NCBI GenBank assembly: GCA_036277115.1
Contig: DASUNM010000023.1
Location: 372,001-436,000 of the forward strand
Reading direction: 5' to 3'
Source: Pyrinomonadaceae bacterium
GTDB taxonomy: Bacteria; Acidobacteriota; Blastocatellia; Pyrinomonadales; Pyrinomonadaceae
DNA length: 64,000 nt
The notes beneath the pieces were generated by a model. That model searched no databases. It saw only the letters and a list, made by a program, of their open reading frames with translations, and had not been told where the DNA came from. The position numbers and the translations under genes are program-made. Within the stretch, counting starts at the first letter, position 1. Each line of letters begins with the position of its first letter. This document shows positions 25,222 to 33,472 of this stretch, in pieces.

Positions 25222-25832
25222 GTTGATGCGGGCGAGGCGCCCGCGCTCCCAACTGCTCTCTTCACCACCTTGTAATCGCGCATCTGCTGAATCGCATTGC
25301 GGCTGGTGATCAAGACTTGCGGGCTCGGGTGATACAGCGGAATCAACGTTCGACTGTTCCACTGCCGCACCTTCGCGCCATCGTCACGCAATGTGAATGG
25401 ATGATCGTGCAGACGCTTCAGCGCTTCAAGCGCAACTCCGCCTAGTGACACGATTATTTCCGGATTAACCAGCTCAATTGTGCGCCGGAGAAAGTCAGAA
25501 CAGTTGCGCAGTTCCTGAGTAGCCGGCCGCCGGTTCGCGCCGGACGCGCCGCGCGGATTACACAGCGCCGCGCTGGTGATGAAAATTTCTGATCGCTGCA
25601 AACTCGCGGCCGCAAGAAAACTCTCGAAGTTCTTTCCCGATTGATCGCCTGAGAATGGAATCCGCGTTTGGTCGGCGCCCTTTCGTCCGGGTGCTTCGCC
25701 GATAAACATTACGCGCGCGTCAACCGAACCGTTGAGTTCGCTCAAGACGGCGGCGCGTCCGCACATCGCCGGACAGCGAGTACAGTTCGCCGCTTCAGCG
25801 GTCAATCTTGCGAATTGCTCTTTCTTGTCCAT
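25218..25832 (-). CDS. Uracil-DNA glycosylase superfamily protein, Fe-S type
   Basis: A 204-residue DNA repair glycosylase. Four cysteines, Cys17, Cys20 and one each in LCNPRG and LRNCSDF, match the 4Fe-4S ligands of family 4 and 5 enzymes. The catalytic region GEAPGRKGADQTRIPFSG with the later GDQSGKNFE has family 4 GEAPG but a family 5-like GADxTRxPFxGD. The second active-site motif is YHPSPQV, and the leucine loop follows. It removes uracil or related damage from DNA. Its last nine residues (GSAGASPAST) are encoded by a GC-rich palindrome and are not part of the fold. Confidence 0.88.
   Translation of the reverse strand: MDKKEQFARLTAEAANCTRCPAMCGRAAVLSELNGSVDARVMFIGEAPGRKGADQTRIPFSGDQSGKNFESFLAAASLQRSEIFITSAALCNPRGASGANRRPATQELRNCSDFLRRTIELVNPEIIVSLGGVALEALKRLHDHPFTLRDDGAKVRQWNSRTLIPLYHPSPQVLITSRNAIQQMRDYKVVKRAVGSAGASPAST
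25228..25244. repeat. GCGGGCG-AGG-CGCCCGC palindrome at a gene junction
   Basis: A perfect 7-bp stem with a 3-base loop. It lies in the 3' codons of the uracil-DNA glycosylase gene and 7 bases upstream of the YgfZ start. In RNA it could hide or present the YgfZ ribosome-binding region. Confidence 0.65.
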
Positions 25833-25845
25833 CCCGCGAAAACTG

Positions 25846-25874
25846 TTGACAACCGATCACGCTTCGCATAGAAG
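25846..25874 (+). promoter_or_regulatory. Sigma70-type promoter for the cupin gene
   Basis: TTGACA at 25846-25851, a 17-base spacer, then TAGAAG at 25869-25874. The -35 is perfect and the -10 matches four of six. The gene starts 41 bases further on. Confidence 0.45.
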
Positions 25875-25914
25875 TGACGCCGCTCTAAACGCCCAAACAT
25901 CAGGAGGAGTCCCT

Positions 25915-26316
25915 ATGCGTCGAATATTGTACTTATCTCTGTTTCTAATCGCCTGCGCCGTTCCCGCGTTGGCACAGGATCCAGTCAAAGTCGATCCCAA
26001 ACATTACAAGGTGGAATTCGAGAACGCCAATGTGCGCGTCCTGCGCGTCAAAATAGGCCCGGGAGAGAAGTCGATGATGCATCAGCATCCGGATGCGGTC
26101 GCCGTCTTCCAATCCAGCGGCAAAGGCAAATTCACATTTCCCGATGGGAAGACCGAAGAAAGAGACATCGTCGCTGGTCAGGCGCTCTGGACACCGGCAA
26201 CCATACATCTCCCCGAGAACATTGGCACCACCGCGTTCGAAGTTATTCTCATTGAGATGAAAAACGACGCGAAAGCCACCACCCCCAAGAAACCGCAACC
26301 GGCAACTGCGCCCTAA
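25915..26316 (+). CDS. Small exported cupin-domain protein
   Basis: A 133-residue protein. The ATG at 25915 follows CAGGAGGAGT and opens a signal peptide (MRRILYLSLFLIACAVPALA). The mature part is a single cupin barrel: VRVLRVKIGPGEKSMMHQHP with the two-His motif, then the FTFPDGKTEERDIV turn and the second box TPATIHLPENIG. The metal ligands are likely His in MHQHP and His in TIHLPEN. The C-terminus is Lys/Pro-rich. Function within cupins is not predictable from this. It follows a promoter-like sequence and no operon partner is close. Confidence 0.87.
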   Translation: MRRILYLSLFLIACAVPALAQDPVKVDPKHYKVEFENANVRVLRVKIGPGEKSMMHQHPDAVAVFQSSGKGKFTFPDGKTEERDIVAGQALWTPATIHLPENIGTTAFEVILIEMKNDAKATTPKKPQPATAP

Positions 26317-26467
26317 CGCACAACTTAGCAAAGAAAAATCATGGTCGAGGGTCGCGGCGGCGTGGCCCTCTGTTCTTGGTGTCGGCCGCTAAATTTGGTA
26401 TGTACTATTACCCCATTTCCCCCCGGAGCGAGCACGCTACAAGTCGCGTCGCACAGGAGACTAAAAG

Positions 26468-28936
26468 ATGGAAGATTTTGAGAAGCTGGGAGCGTTCTAT
26501 CTCGGCCGGCCGTATGATCTGAAAAAAAAGAAGCGTCGCGAAGGCCTGGTTCTTTACGATTCGAAAGACCTGGTGACGCATGCAGTCTGTGTGGGCATGA
26601 CCGGCAGCGGCAAGACCGGGCTTTGCATCGGCCTGCTCGAAGAAGCGGCCATCGATGGAGTGCCGGCAATTGTGATCGATCCGAAAGGCGACCTCGCGAA
26701 CCTGATGCTGACATTTCCGGATCTTCAGGCCAGTGACTTCCTGCCCTGGATCAACCAGGAGGACGCGCAAAAGAAAAATCTTTCACCAGCGGACTACGCC
26801 TCGGCGCAGGCCGAAACCTGGAAACAAGGAATGGCGGATTGGGGCCAGGACGGGTCCCGCATAAAGCGACTGCGCGAAACGGCGGACTTTCGGATTTACA
26901 CGCCCGGCAGCAACGCGGGCATTCAAGTATCGATACTGAAGTCGTTCGCGGCGCCGCCACCGGCGGTGCGCGACGATAGCGAACTGATGGCTGAGCGGGT
27001 GAACACGACCGTAACCAGTCTGCTCGGCTTGCTTGGCATCGAGGCCGACCCCATCAAGAGCCGCGAGCACATTCTCCTCTCAAATATCATGAACGGCGCC
27101 TGGGCGACAGGGAAAGACCTGGACATCGCCGCCTTGATGCAACAGATTCAATCGCCGCCCATGACGAAGATTGGCGTACTCGACGTGGAATCGTTTTTCC
27201 CGTCCGGCGATCGTTTCCAATTGGCGATGTCTCTGAACAATCTGCTGGCCGCGCCGGGTTTCAGCGCCTGGATGGAAGGTGAGCCACTCGACATTCAAAA
27301 TGTCCTTTACACTCCGGAGGGCAAACCGCGAGTGGCGATTTTCTCGATCGCGCACCTCAGCGACGCGGAACGAATGTTCTTCGTGTCGCTCTTGCTTAAT
27401 CAGGTGCTGGGATGGATGCGCACGCAATCCGGCACGACCAGCCTGCGCGCGATTCTCTACATGGATGAAATCTTCGGTTACTTTCCGCCGGTGGCGAATC
27501 CTCCTTCGAAACTTCCGTTGTTGACGTTGTTGAAGCAAGGTCGGGCTTTTGGGCTCGGCGTAGTGTTGGCGACACAGAACCCCGTCGATCTGGATTACAA
27601 GGGCCTTTCGAACACCGGCACTTGGTTCATCGGCCGGCTGCAAACTGAGCGTGATAAAGCGCGGGTGATTGAGGGACTGGAAGGCGTGGCGGCCGGCAGC
27701 GGGCAAAAGTTCGACCGGCAGGAGATGGAACAGATACTCGCCGGCCTCGGCAATCGCATTTTTCTCCTCAACAATGTGCACGAAGACGCGCCTGAAGTTT
27801 TCGAGACTCGTTGGGCAATGTCATATCTGCGCGGGCCGCTCACGCGAACACAAATCAAGTCATTGATGGAGCCGATCAAGGCGCAAGCTAACACCGGGGT
27901 TACTGTCGCCACTGCCGCGGCTGCCGCGACGCAAACGGCGCCCGCGACCTCGGCAGCAGCAGCCGCAGCTCCGGCTGTTGCTGTCACGCAACGACCCGTG
28001 CTACCTCCTGAGGTCGCGCAGTATTTCATTCCGATACGCAGCGAAGCACCGGCCGGAGCCGCACTCACTTATCAGCCGATGGTTTTGGGCGCCGCCGAAA
28101 TTCACTACAGCAAAGCGAAGTTGGTGGACTTGTCACAGGAACTTACGCTGCTTTCCAACATTAACGAAGGGCCAATCGCAGTCGATTGGGATAAGGCCAC
28201 GGCGGTGGATATGTCCGTTCAGGATCTCGAAGGAGCGCCCGCCGACGGCGCGGGCTTCGCGAATCTGCCGGCAGCCGCCGGCAAGGCGAAGAACTACGAT
28301 GCGTGGCGGAAGGATTTCGCCGGATGGCTTTATCGAAATCAAAAGCTCGAGTTGTTCGAAAGCCCCTCCCTTGACTTGATCTCGAACCCCGGCGAATCGG
28401 AACGCGACTTTCGCGTGCGGCTGCAACAGCTCGGCCGCGAGAAGCGCGACGAGATGGTTGAGAAGCTGCGGCAGAAATACGCGCCCAAGATGTCCGCGCT
28501 CGAAGAAAAGCGGCGACGAGCGGAGCAAGCAGTTGCGCGCGAGGCTGAACAGGCTCAGGGCCAAAAAGTCCAAACGGCTATTTCGTTCGGCGCCACCCTG
28601 TTGTCGTCATTCTTCGGCCGCAAGACGGTCAGCCTTTCGACGCTCGGACGTGCGACTACCGCAGCGCGCGGTGTCAGTAAGACGATGAAAGAGTCGAGCG
28701 ATGTCGGACGGGCGCAGGAAACGGTCGAGGCCGTGAGCCAGCAGCTTGCCGATCTCGACGCGCAACTCAAAGCGGAAACTGAAGCGATTCAACAGGGCAG
28801 CGATCCGCAAAACGAAGAATTGGAAAAGGTGAAGTTGAAACCGACCAAATCAAACATCTCAGTGAAACTGTTGTCACTGGTGTGGGCGCCGCAGTGGCGC
28901 GACGCGCAAGGGCAAGTTACGTCGGCGTGGGAATAA
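26468..28936 (+). CDS. HerA-like/VirB4-class ATP-binding protein with C-terminal coiled coil
   Basis: An 822-residue ATPase. An N-terminal P-loop GMTGSGKT (residues 43-50) is followed by DPKGDLANLML, typical of HerA/FtsK/TraD ATPases, where the second acidic motif binds DNA-translocation partners. Walker B is ILYMDEIFG near residue 332, then LLKQGRAFGLGVVLATQNP, a sensor/arginine-type region. A linker rich in Ala/Thr/Pro (residues 480-510) leads to a second domain and a Glu/Arg-rich coiled coil (EEKRRRAEQAVAREAEQ). The start follows AGGAGACTAAAAG. The likely role is DNA or polypeptide pumping, but no nuclease partner such as NurA is next to it. Confidence 0.85.
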   Translation: MEDFEKLGAFYLGRPYDLKKKKRREGLVLYDSKDLVTHAVCVGMTGSGKTGLCIGLLEEAAIDGVPAIVIDPKGDLANLMLTFPDLQASDFLPWINQEDAQKKNLSPADYASAQAETWKQGMADWGQDGSRIKRLRETADFRIYTPGSNAGIQVSILKSFAAPPPAVRDDSELMAERVNTTVTSLLGLLGIEADPIKSREHILLSNIMNGAWATGKDLDIAALMQQIQSPPMTKIGVLDVESFFPSGDRFQLAMSLNNLLAAPGFSAWMEGEPLDIQNVLYTPEGKPRVAIFSIAHLSDAERMFFVSLLLNQVLGWMRTQSGTTSLRAILYMDEIFGYFPPVANPPSKLPLLTLLKQGRAFGLGVVLATQNPVDLDYKGLSNTGTWFIGRLQTERDKARVIEGLEGVAAGSGQKFDRQEMEQILAGLGNRIFLLNNVHEDAPEVFETRWAMSYLRGPLTRTQIKSLMEPIKAQANTGVTVATAAAAATQTAPATSAAAAAAPAVAVTQRPVLPPEVAQYFIPIRSEAPAGAALTYQPMVLGAAEIHYSKAKLVDLSQELTLLSNINEGPIAVDWDKATAVDMSVQDLEGAPADGAGFANLPAAAGKAKNYDAWRKDFAGWLYRNQKLELFESPSLDLISNPGESERDFRVRLQQLGREKRDEMVEKLRQKYAPKMSALEEKRRRAEQAVAREAEQAQGQKVQTAISFGATLLSSFFGRKTVSLSTLGRATTAARGVSKTMKESSDVGRAQETVEAVSQQLADLDAQLKAETEAIQQGSDPQNEELEKVKLKPTKSNISVKLLSLVWAPQWRDAQGQVTSAWE

Positions 28937-28955
28937 CAGCTCGGAGGAAACAAAG

Positions 28956-29168
28956 ATGGACGAACTCATCAAACGCATTACTGAAAAGACCGGAATTTCA
29001 GAAGACCAGGCCCGGACGGCGGTCACGACCGTGACCGGCTTTTTGAAAGAGAAACTACCAGGGCCAATTGCCGGGCAGGTCGATAACGCTATTAGCGGAG
29101 CCGGCGGTGCGGTGGTCGATAAAGTTGGCGACGTGGCCGCCAGGGTCGGCGACTTGTTTGGAAAGTAG
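28956..29168 (+). CDS. Small DUF2267/DUF937-like protein
   Basis: 70 residues. MDELIKRITEKTGISEDQARTA is the helical start of a family seen in DUF2267 and similar proteins, followed by a Gly/Ala-rich region (AISGAGGAVVDKVGDVAAR). It probably forms a helical oligomer in the cytosol. The start follows AGCTCGGAGG and lies 19 bases after the ATPase gene, so co-transcription is likely. A large inverted repeat follows its stop. Confidence 0.72.
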   Translation: MDELIKRITEKTGISEDQARTAVTTVTGFLKEKLPGPIAGQVDNAISGAGGAVVDKVGDVAARVGDLFGK

Positions 29169-29183
29169 CGCTGTCAGCGCGAG

Positions 29184-29278
29184 GGGGCAGTAGCCCGACC
29201 GTTAGGGATGGATGATGAGGTCTCAGATTTGAAATTGAGATCTCAGAACGCCCTCCCTTACGGTCGGGCTACTGCCCC
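29184..29278. repeat. Inverted-repeat element with nested heptads (GGGCAGTAGCCC family)
   Basis: A 25-bp left arm (29184-29208, ggggcagtagcccgacc...ggga) and right arm (29254-29278) are reverse complements at 24 of 25 positions. Inside, a second small inverted set made of TCTCAGA/TTTGAAA/TTGAGAT steps (about 29219-29247) has period-7 character. The whole 95-bp unit looks like a MITE-sized element. It lies between the convergent gene ends at 29168 and 29290. Confidence 0.82.
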
Positions 29279-29289
29279 GAACCCCGGTC

Positions 29290-30219
29290 TTACGGCTTAA
29301 CCCGCGGATGATTGATCACTCCCGAATCGATCGTTTCGCCGGTGCGAGAAATCGCCTGGAAGTGCATCTGCTTGTCATCAACCTCGATTAGCATAAAGCT
29401 CAAATCGCGATCGTAGCCCTTCGCCGTCAGCGGAGATCCATCCTTGATGTCACCGGTGCGAAGCTTGCCGGCCGCGCCTGAGACAAAGTAGTGGATGCCT
29501 TTCTGCGGCTTGATACGCTCGTAGAAGTGATCGTGGCCCGTCAGCACCACGTTCACGCCGTACTTCACGAAAATCGGTTCGATGACTTCACGTAACTGGT
29601 CGTCCGATCCATGTTTGCCGCCGGACGAGTAAGGCGGATGGTGCATGAACGCGACTTTCCATTCTGAAGTGTCCTTCGCCAACTCATCCTCGAGCCACTT
29701 CACCTGTGTCTTGTCCATGTAAGTACTGTTCAGGGCGTAGAAGGCAACGTTGCCTTTTTTGAACCGGTAGTATTCCTTCCCGTTCATGTTGAAGTTGACG
29801 TAGTTTTTCTGCAGCCGCTGATCATGGTTGCCCAAGGCTGCGTAGAACTTCACCTGCTTGTCCAGCAACTGTTTGTAAGGCTCAGCAAACTTAATTTCGA
29901 AGTCTTTGGCGGACTCGCCGCCATACATGTTGTCGCCGAGCATTAACACGAACTCAAACGGGTATGTCCCGTAATACTGGACCATCTTGTCGGCAACTTG
30001 CTGTTGCTTGTCGCTGCCGGTGCCGGTGTCGCCCATCACCGCAAACTTCAGCGAATCTTTCTTGAGCGGCAACGTCAGCTTAACCGCGCTATGGGCGCGG
30101 GCGGCACTGCCGTTTTTCGAACCGTTGCCGTTAGCAGTCTGCGCGTAAGCTGATGGGGAGAGCGAGCTGGAAAGAATTAGCGCGGCCATTACGACCGCCG
30201 AAAAGATAAATCGTTTCAT
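29290..30219 (-). CDS. Secreted metallophosphoesterase (purple acid phosphatase-like)
   Basis: A 309-residue exported dimetal phosphoesterase. The signal MKRFIFSAVVMAALILSSSL is followed by SAYAQ. The five blocks of the calcineurin-like fold are all present: GDTGTGS (Asp), GDNMYGG (Asp and Asn), GNHDQ (Asn, His), HHPPYSSGG (His) and GHDHFYER (His pair). GDTGTGS and GNHDQ fit the tartrate-resistant or purple acid phosphatase type. It likely acts on phosphate esters in the periplasm. The upstream gene in the same direction ends 30 bases before it, so the pair forms a small operon. Confidence 0.9.
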   Translation of the reverse strand: MKRFIFSAVVMAALILSSSLSPSAYAQTANGNGSKNGSAARAHSAVKLTLPLKKDSLKFAVMGDTGTGSDKQQQVADKMVQYYGTYPFEFVLMLGDNMYGGESAKDFEIKFAEPYKQLLDKQVKFYAALGNHDQRLQKNYVNFNMNGKEYYRFKKGNVAFYALNSTYMDKTQVKWLEDELAKDTSEWKVAFMHHPPYSSGGKHGSDDQLREVIEPIFVKYGVNVVLTGHDHFYERIKPQKGIHYFVSGAAGKLRTGDIKDGSPLTAKGYDRDLSFMLIEVDDKQMHFQAISRTGETIDSGVINHPRVKP

Positions 30220-30248
30220 GATTTCGCCTGCTCCTTTGCTTTGCTCCC

Positions 30249-30854
30249 TTACGGCAAAGCGTTAGTCATGTAATCCAGGATTAGATTGATGTCCTCATCA
30301 ATTAGCAGCAGGTTGCGGCCGACAAAGCGATATTTCACTTCGGGCGGCAACTGCGGCAGATTCAACAGAACCGTCGGAGGCATCTCCACAAACTCGGCCG
30401 GTTCCGGATAAGGATAATTCACCCGCACTTTCACGCCTGCGGTTTCGCCGTCGAAAACGATCTCACGCAGTTCAACGCGATCGCGACCCACGAAATTTGT
30501 CTTCAAGGTTCGGCGAATGTAATCCGAACCGTCGTGGTTAAAGATGTCGCTGCGTTTCGCGCCGGACCGCGCGTTGCGGACTCCGGCTTCAAGATTCTCG
30601 CGATAGCTCTCGATCTGCGCCGGCGTGGCGTCCTTTGAAAGTTTCGGCAACTTAGCCTTTACGGCATTGCGAACTTTCATATAGTCCTTCACGCGCTGCT
30701 CAAAACGCTGTACCGCGGCTTTGTCGACGGCTGAAAGTTGCGGCGTCGTCGTTTTCGAAGCCTGTGCGTTCGCGGACGACGATGCGAATGAAAGAAAAGT
30801 GATGGGGAGAGCCAAAGCGATAAACAAGAGTTGGCAAATAGCTTTGTGTCTCAT
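30249..30854 (-). CDS. Hypothetical exported protein in operon with a phosphoesterase
   Basis: 201 residues, family not recognised. The start at 30854 gives a signal peptide (MRHKAICQLLFIALALPITF, cut near ANAQA). The mature part holds a helical N-terminus (AAVQRFEQRVKDYMKVRNAVK) and a beta-rich end (REIVFDGETAGVKVRVNYPYPEP, VKYRFVGRNLLLID). The C-terminus ILDYMTNALP is conspicuous. It may bind a partner in the periplasm. It lies 30 bases upstream of the phosphoesterase gene and is probably co-transcribed with it. Confidence 0.75.
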   Translation of the reverse strand: MRHKAICQLLFIALALPITFLSFASSSANAQASKTTTPQLSAVDKAAVQRFEQRVKDYMKVRNAVKAKLPKLSKDATPAQIESYRENLEAGVRNARSGAKRSDIFNHDGSDYIRRTLKTNFVGRDRVELREIVFDGETAGVKVRVNYPYPEPAEFVEMPPTVLLNLPQLPPEVKYRFVGRNLLLIDEDINLILDYMTNALP

Positions 30855-31036
30855 GCTGAAACGTTGGGCAAGCCTAATGCCAACGAGAAGCATGCACGGT
30901 TTGCAGACTTCGCTTGAATTAAGCCCTCAGTTTCGCTGATTTATGCGGTTAGGCCGTTATTAAGACATTTCGATTGCGAAGCCGCAGCGAACGCTTGTCG
31001 GACAATCGAGGATTGGGATGTTACACAGGCGCCGGG

Positions 31037-32038
31037 CTATTTCATCTTCGCGATGATCGCATCGGCGAACTCATTTGTGCTGGCTGAGCCGCCCACGTCG
31101 CGCGTGCGAACTTTTCCTTCTTCGAAGACCGCCAGCATCGCGCGCTCGATTTTCTCCGCCGCGGCACGTTCTTCGATGTGACGCAGCATCAGAATCGCCG
31201 ATTGCAGCAAAGCTGTCGGATTGGCGATTCCCTTTCCAGCGATGTCAGGAGCTGAACCGTGCACCGCTTCGAACACCGCGCCCTTCTCGCCAATGTTCGC
31301 TCCGGGAACCAGGCCGAGACCGCCAATCAAGCCGGCGCACAAATCGGAAACAATGTCGCCGTAAAGGTTCTCGCACAGGAGGATGTCGAACTGCTCAGGC
31401 CGCATCACGAGCTGCATCGCCGCGTTGTCGATAATCATATCGGCCGATTCAATGTCAGAGTAATCCTGCGCGGTGGTGCGGAAGCATTTCAGGAAGAGCC
31501 CGTCGGACATCTTCATGATGTTGGCTTTGTGCGTGCAGGTGATCTTCTTTCGCTTTTCATCCCGGGCAAAGTCGAAGGCGAACTTCGCAATACGCGTTGA
31601 AGCTTTCTCAGTAATGATCTTCAGGCTCTCGACCACGCCGGGAATGATTTCGTGTTCCAGACCCGAATAGAGGCTTTCGGTGTTTTCGCGCACGACTACC
31701 AGATCCAGTTCGGGATTGCGACACGGAACATTCGGCAACGCCCGAATCGGACGCAGGTTGGCAAAGAGATCGAGCGCCTTGCGCAGACCGACGTTGACTG
31801 AAGTGAAACCCTTTCCCACGGGCGTCGTGATGGGGCCCTTCAATCCGACTTTGTTTCGTTTGATCGATTCGAGCAGTTCGTCAGGCAGCGTCTTTCCGAA
31901 CTTATCCAGCGCTTCCTGTCCGGCGACATGCTTTTCCCACTCGACCGGGACGCCGGAAGCTTCGATGATGCGCACAACGGCGGAAGCGACTTCGGGGCCG
32001 ATGCCATCGCCTGGAATCAGTGTGATACGATGCGCCAT
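31037..32038 (-). CDS. Isocitrate/isopropylmalate dehydrogenase family enzyme
   Basis: A 333-residue NAD(P)-dependent decarboxylating dehydrogenase. LIPGDGIGPEV at the start, NVGLRKALDLFANLRP, VVRENTESLYSGLE and VFEAVHGSAPDIAGKGIANP are the family signature. The sequence RENTESLYSGLE with GGLGLVPGANIG resembles NAD-dependent isocitrate dehydrogenase of the short, homotypic kind rather than LeuB (which has RELTGGIYFG). Metal ligands are the Asp residues of DNAAMQLV and LYGDIVSD. It would give 2-oxoglutarate in the TCA cycle. It is divergent from thiO, with two heptad arrays between them. Confidence 0.93.
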   Translation of the reverse strand: MAHRITLIPGDGIGPEVASAVVRIIEASGVPVEWEKHVAGQEALDKFGKTLPDELLESIKRNKVGLKGPITTPVGKGFTSVNVGLRKALDLFANLRPIRALPNVPCRNPELDLVVVRENTESLYSGLEHEIIPGVVESLKIITEKASTRIAKFAFDFARDEKRKKITCTHKANIMKMSDGLFLKCFRTTAQDYSDIESADMIIDNAAMQLVMRPEQFDILLCENLYGDIVSDLCAGLIGGLGLVPGANIGEKGAVFEAVHGSAPDIAGKGIANPTALLQSAILMLRHIEERAAAEKIERAMLAVFEEGKVRTRDVGGSASTNEFADAIIAKMK

Positions 32039-32042
32039 AAGT

Positions 32043-32154
32043 AGTGAGCCGTAAGCAGTGGGCAGTGAGCAGAACCACCAACCTCTTCTTTACGATTTTT
32101 CAGCTAACCAAAGCAGAATAAAGCTTCAGCTACGAACTGACAACTGACTACGAA
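32043..32154. repeat. Heptad arrays (AGTGAGC type and CAACTGA type)
   Basis: 32043-32077: AGTGAGC, CGTAAGC, AGTGGGC, AGTGAGC and a decayed fifth unit. 32134-32154: GAACTGA, CAACTGA, CTACGAA. The region fills the divergent spacer between the dehydrogenase and thiO. The two arms use different unit types, so this locus may be a fusion of two families. Confidence 0.7.
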
Positions 32155-32159
32155 CTTCT

Positions 32160-33371
32160 GTGTCTCTGAATGAACCATTTCCAGCAAAGCCGTCTGCTGA
32201 TGCCCTAATCGTCGGCGGCGGCGTTATCGGATTGTCGATTGCGCGCGAACTCGCACTGCGCGGTGTGCGTCACGTGACCGTGATCGAACGCGGCGAGTTC
32301 GGCAAGGAAGCATCGTGGGCGGCGGGCGGAATCCTCGCCCCTCAAGTTGAAGCTGATCGCGTTGATGATTTTTTCGCACTCGCCAGTGCGAGTCGTGATC
32401 TTTACCCTGCCTTTGCCCGCGCACTTCAGGACGAAACCGGGATTGATGTTCAGCTCGAGCAAACCGGCACGCTGTACGTCGGTTTCACTGAAACTGACGA
32501 ACAAGAGATGCGGCGCCGTTATGATTGGCAGACGCGGGCCGGTTTGCGCGTCGAGTGGCTAGACGGTAAAGACGCGAGGCATTTAGAGCCTAACATCGCG
32601 TCGCGTGTCTGTTGCGCGCTTCGCTTTTCCGACGACTGGCAGGTCGATAATCGACGACTGATTTCGGCACTCATTCGGGCTAACCAGAAACTCGGGGTTC
32701 AGCTAATCCCGAACTGCGAAGTCAGATCGGTTCGAATCGAAGATGGACGCGTGACTGGTATCGAAAGTGGCCATTCAAATTCGGTTCCCCGCTCGCTGGG
32801 AGGCGAGAGCGCAAGAACATTCATCGCCGCGCCCATCGTCGTCATTGCCGCCGGCGCCTGGACGTCTGCTCTCAAGACCTCAGCGACGAATTCAGCGGCA
32901 GTTCAGATTGAACCAGTGCGCGGGCAGATGCTCTGTTTCCAAAACGACCCGCCGCTTGCGCGTCACGTGATTTATAGCTCGCGCGGATATTTGGTGCCGC
33001 GACGCAATGGCCATCTGCTCGCGGGCTCAACCAGCGAACACGTGGGATTCGACAAACGCGTGACGGATGAAGGCGCGGTCTCGATCAAATCGATGGCTTT
33101 TGAGATCGCTCCGGGACTTGAATCGGCCGCGATTGTGGACTCATGGGCGGGTTTCCGGCCGCATGCGCCGGATGATCTACCGGTGCTCGGTGCGGCGGGC
33201 GACATTGACGGTTTGTTCTACGCCACCGGTCATTACCGAAACGGGATCCTGCTGGCTCCGGTTACTGCCGACTGCATAGCAAACATGATCATTACTCGAT
33301 CACCGGGTCGCAATCTCGAAGCCTTTTCACCAAGTCGTTTTCGTCCTGCACACGTCTTCACCGCCGCATGA
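32160..33371 (+). CDS. thiO: Glycine oxidase/FAD-dependent D-amino acid oxidase family (ThiO)
   Basis: A 403-residue flavoprotein. The N-terminal FAD motif IVGGGVIGLSIARELALRG is followed by GKEASWAAGGILAPQ, typical of ThiO, which makes the iminoacetate used for thiazole synthesis in aerobic thiamine biosynthesis. The C-terminal GLFYATGHYRNGILLAPVTAD, with HYRNGI, is strongly diagnostic of ThiO. A GTG start at 32160 is used. No thiG, thiS or TPP riboswitch is in sight, so it stands alone here. The short N-terminal extension (SLNEPFPAKPSADA) is unusual, and translation might begin later. Confidence 0.9.
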   Translation: MSLNEPFPAKPSADALIVGGGVIGLSIARELALRGVRHVTVIERGEFGKEASWAAGGILAPQVEADRVDDFFALASASRDLYPAFARALQDETGIDVQLEQTGTLYVGFTETDEQEMRRRYDWQTRAGLRVEWLDGKDARHLEPNIASRVCCALRFSDDWQVDNRRLISALIRANQKLGVQLIPNCEVRSVRIEDGRVTGIESGHSNSVPRSLGGESARTFIAAPIVVIAAGAWTSALKTSATNSAAVQIEPVRGQMLCFQNDPPLARHVIYSSRGYLVPRRNGHLLAGSTSEHVGFDKRVTDEGAVSIKSMAFEIAPGLESAAIVDSWAGFRPHAPDDLPVLGAAGDIDGLFYATGHYRNGILLAPVTADCIANMIITRSPGRNLEAFSPSRFRPAHVFTAA

Positions 33372-33472
33372 AGCTAAGTGGCCTAAGCAATTTTTGACAG
33401 CGCCGTACCCGCGACTTAACATGCCCACATCTCCTCGGAATCATCCGACCTCAAGGCAAGCGAAGTTTTAAG

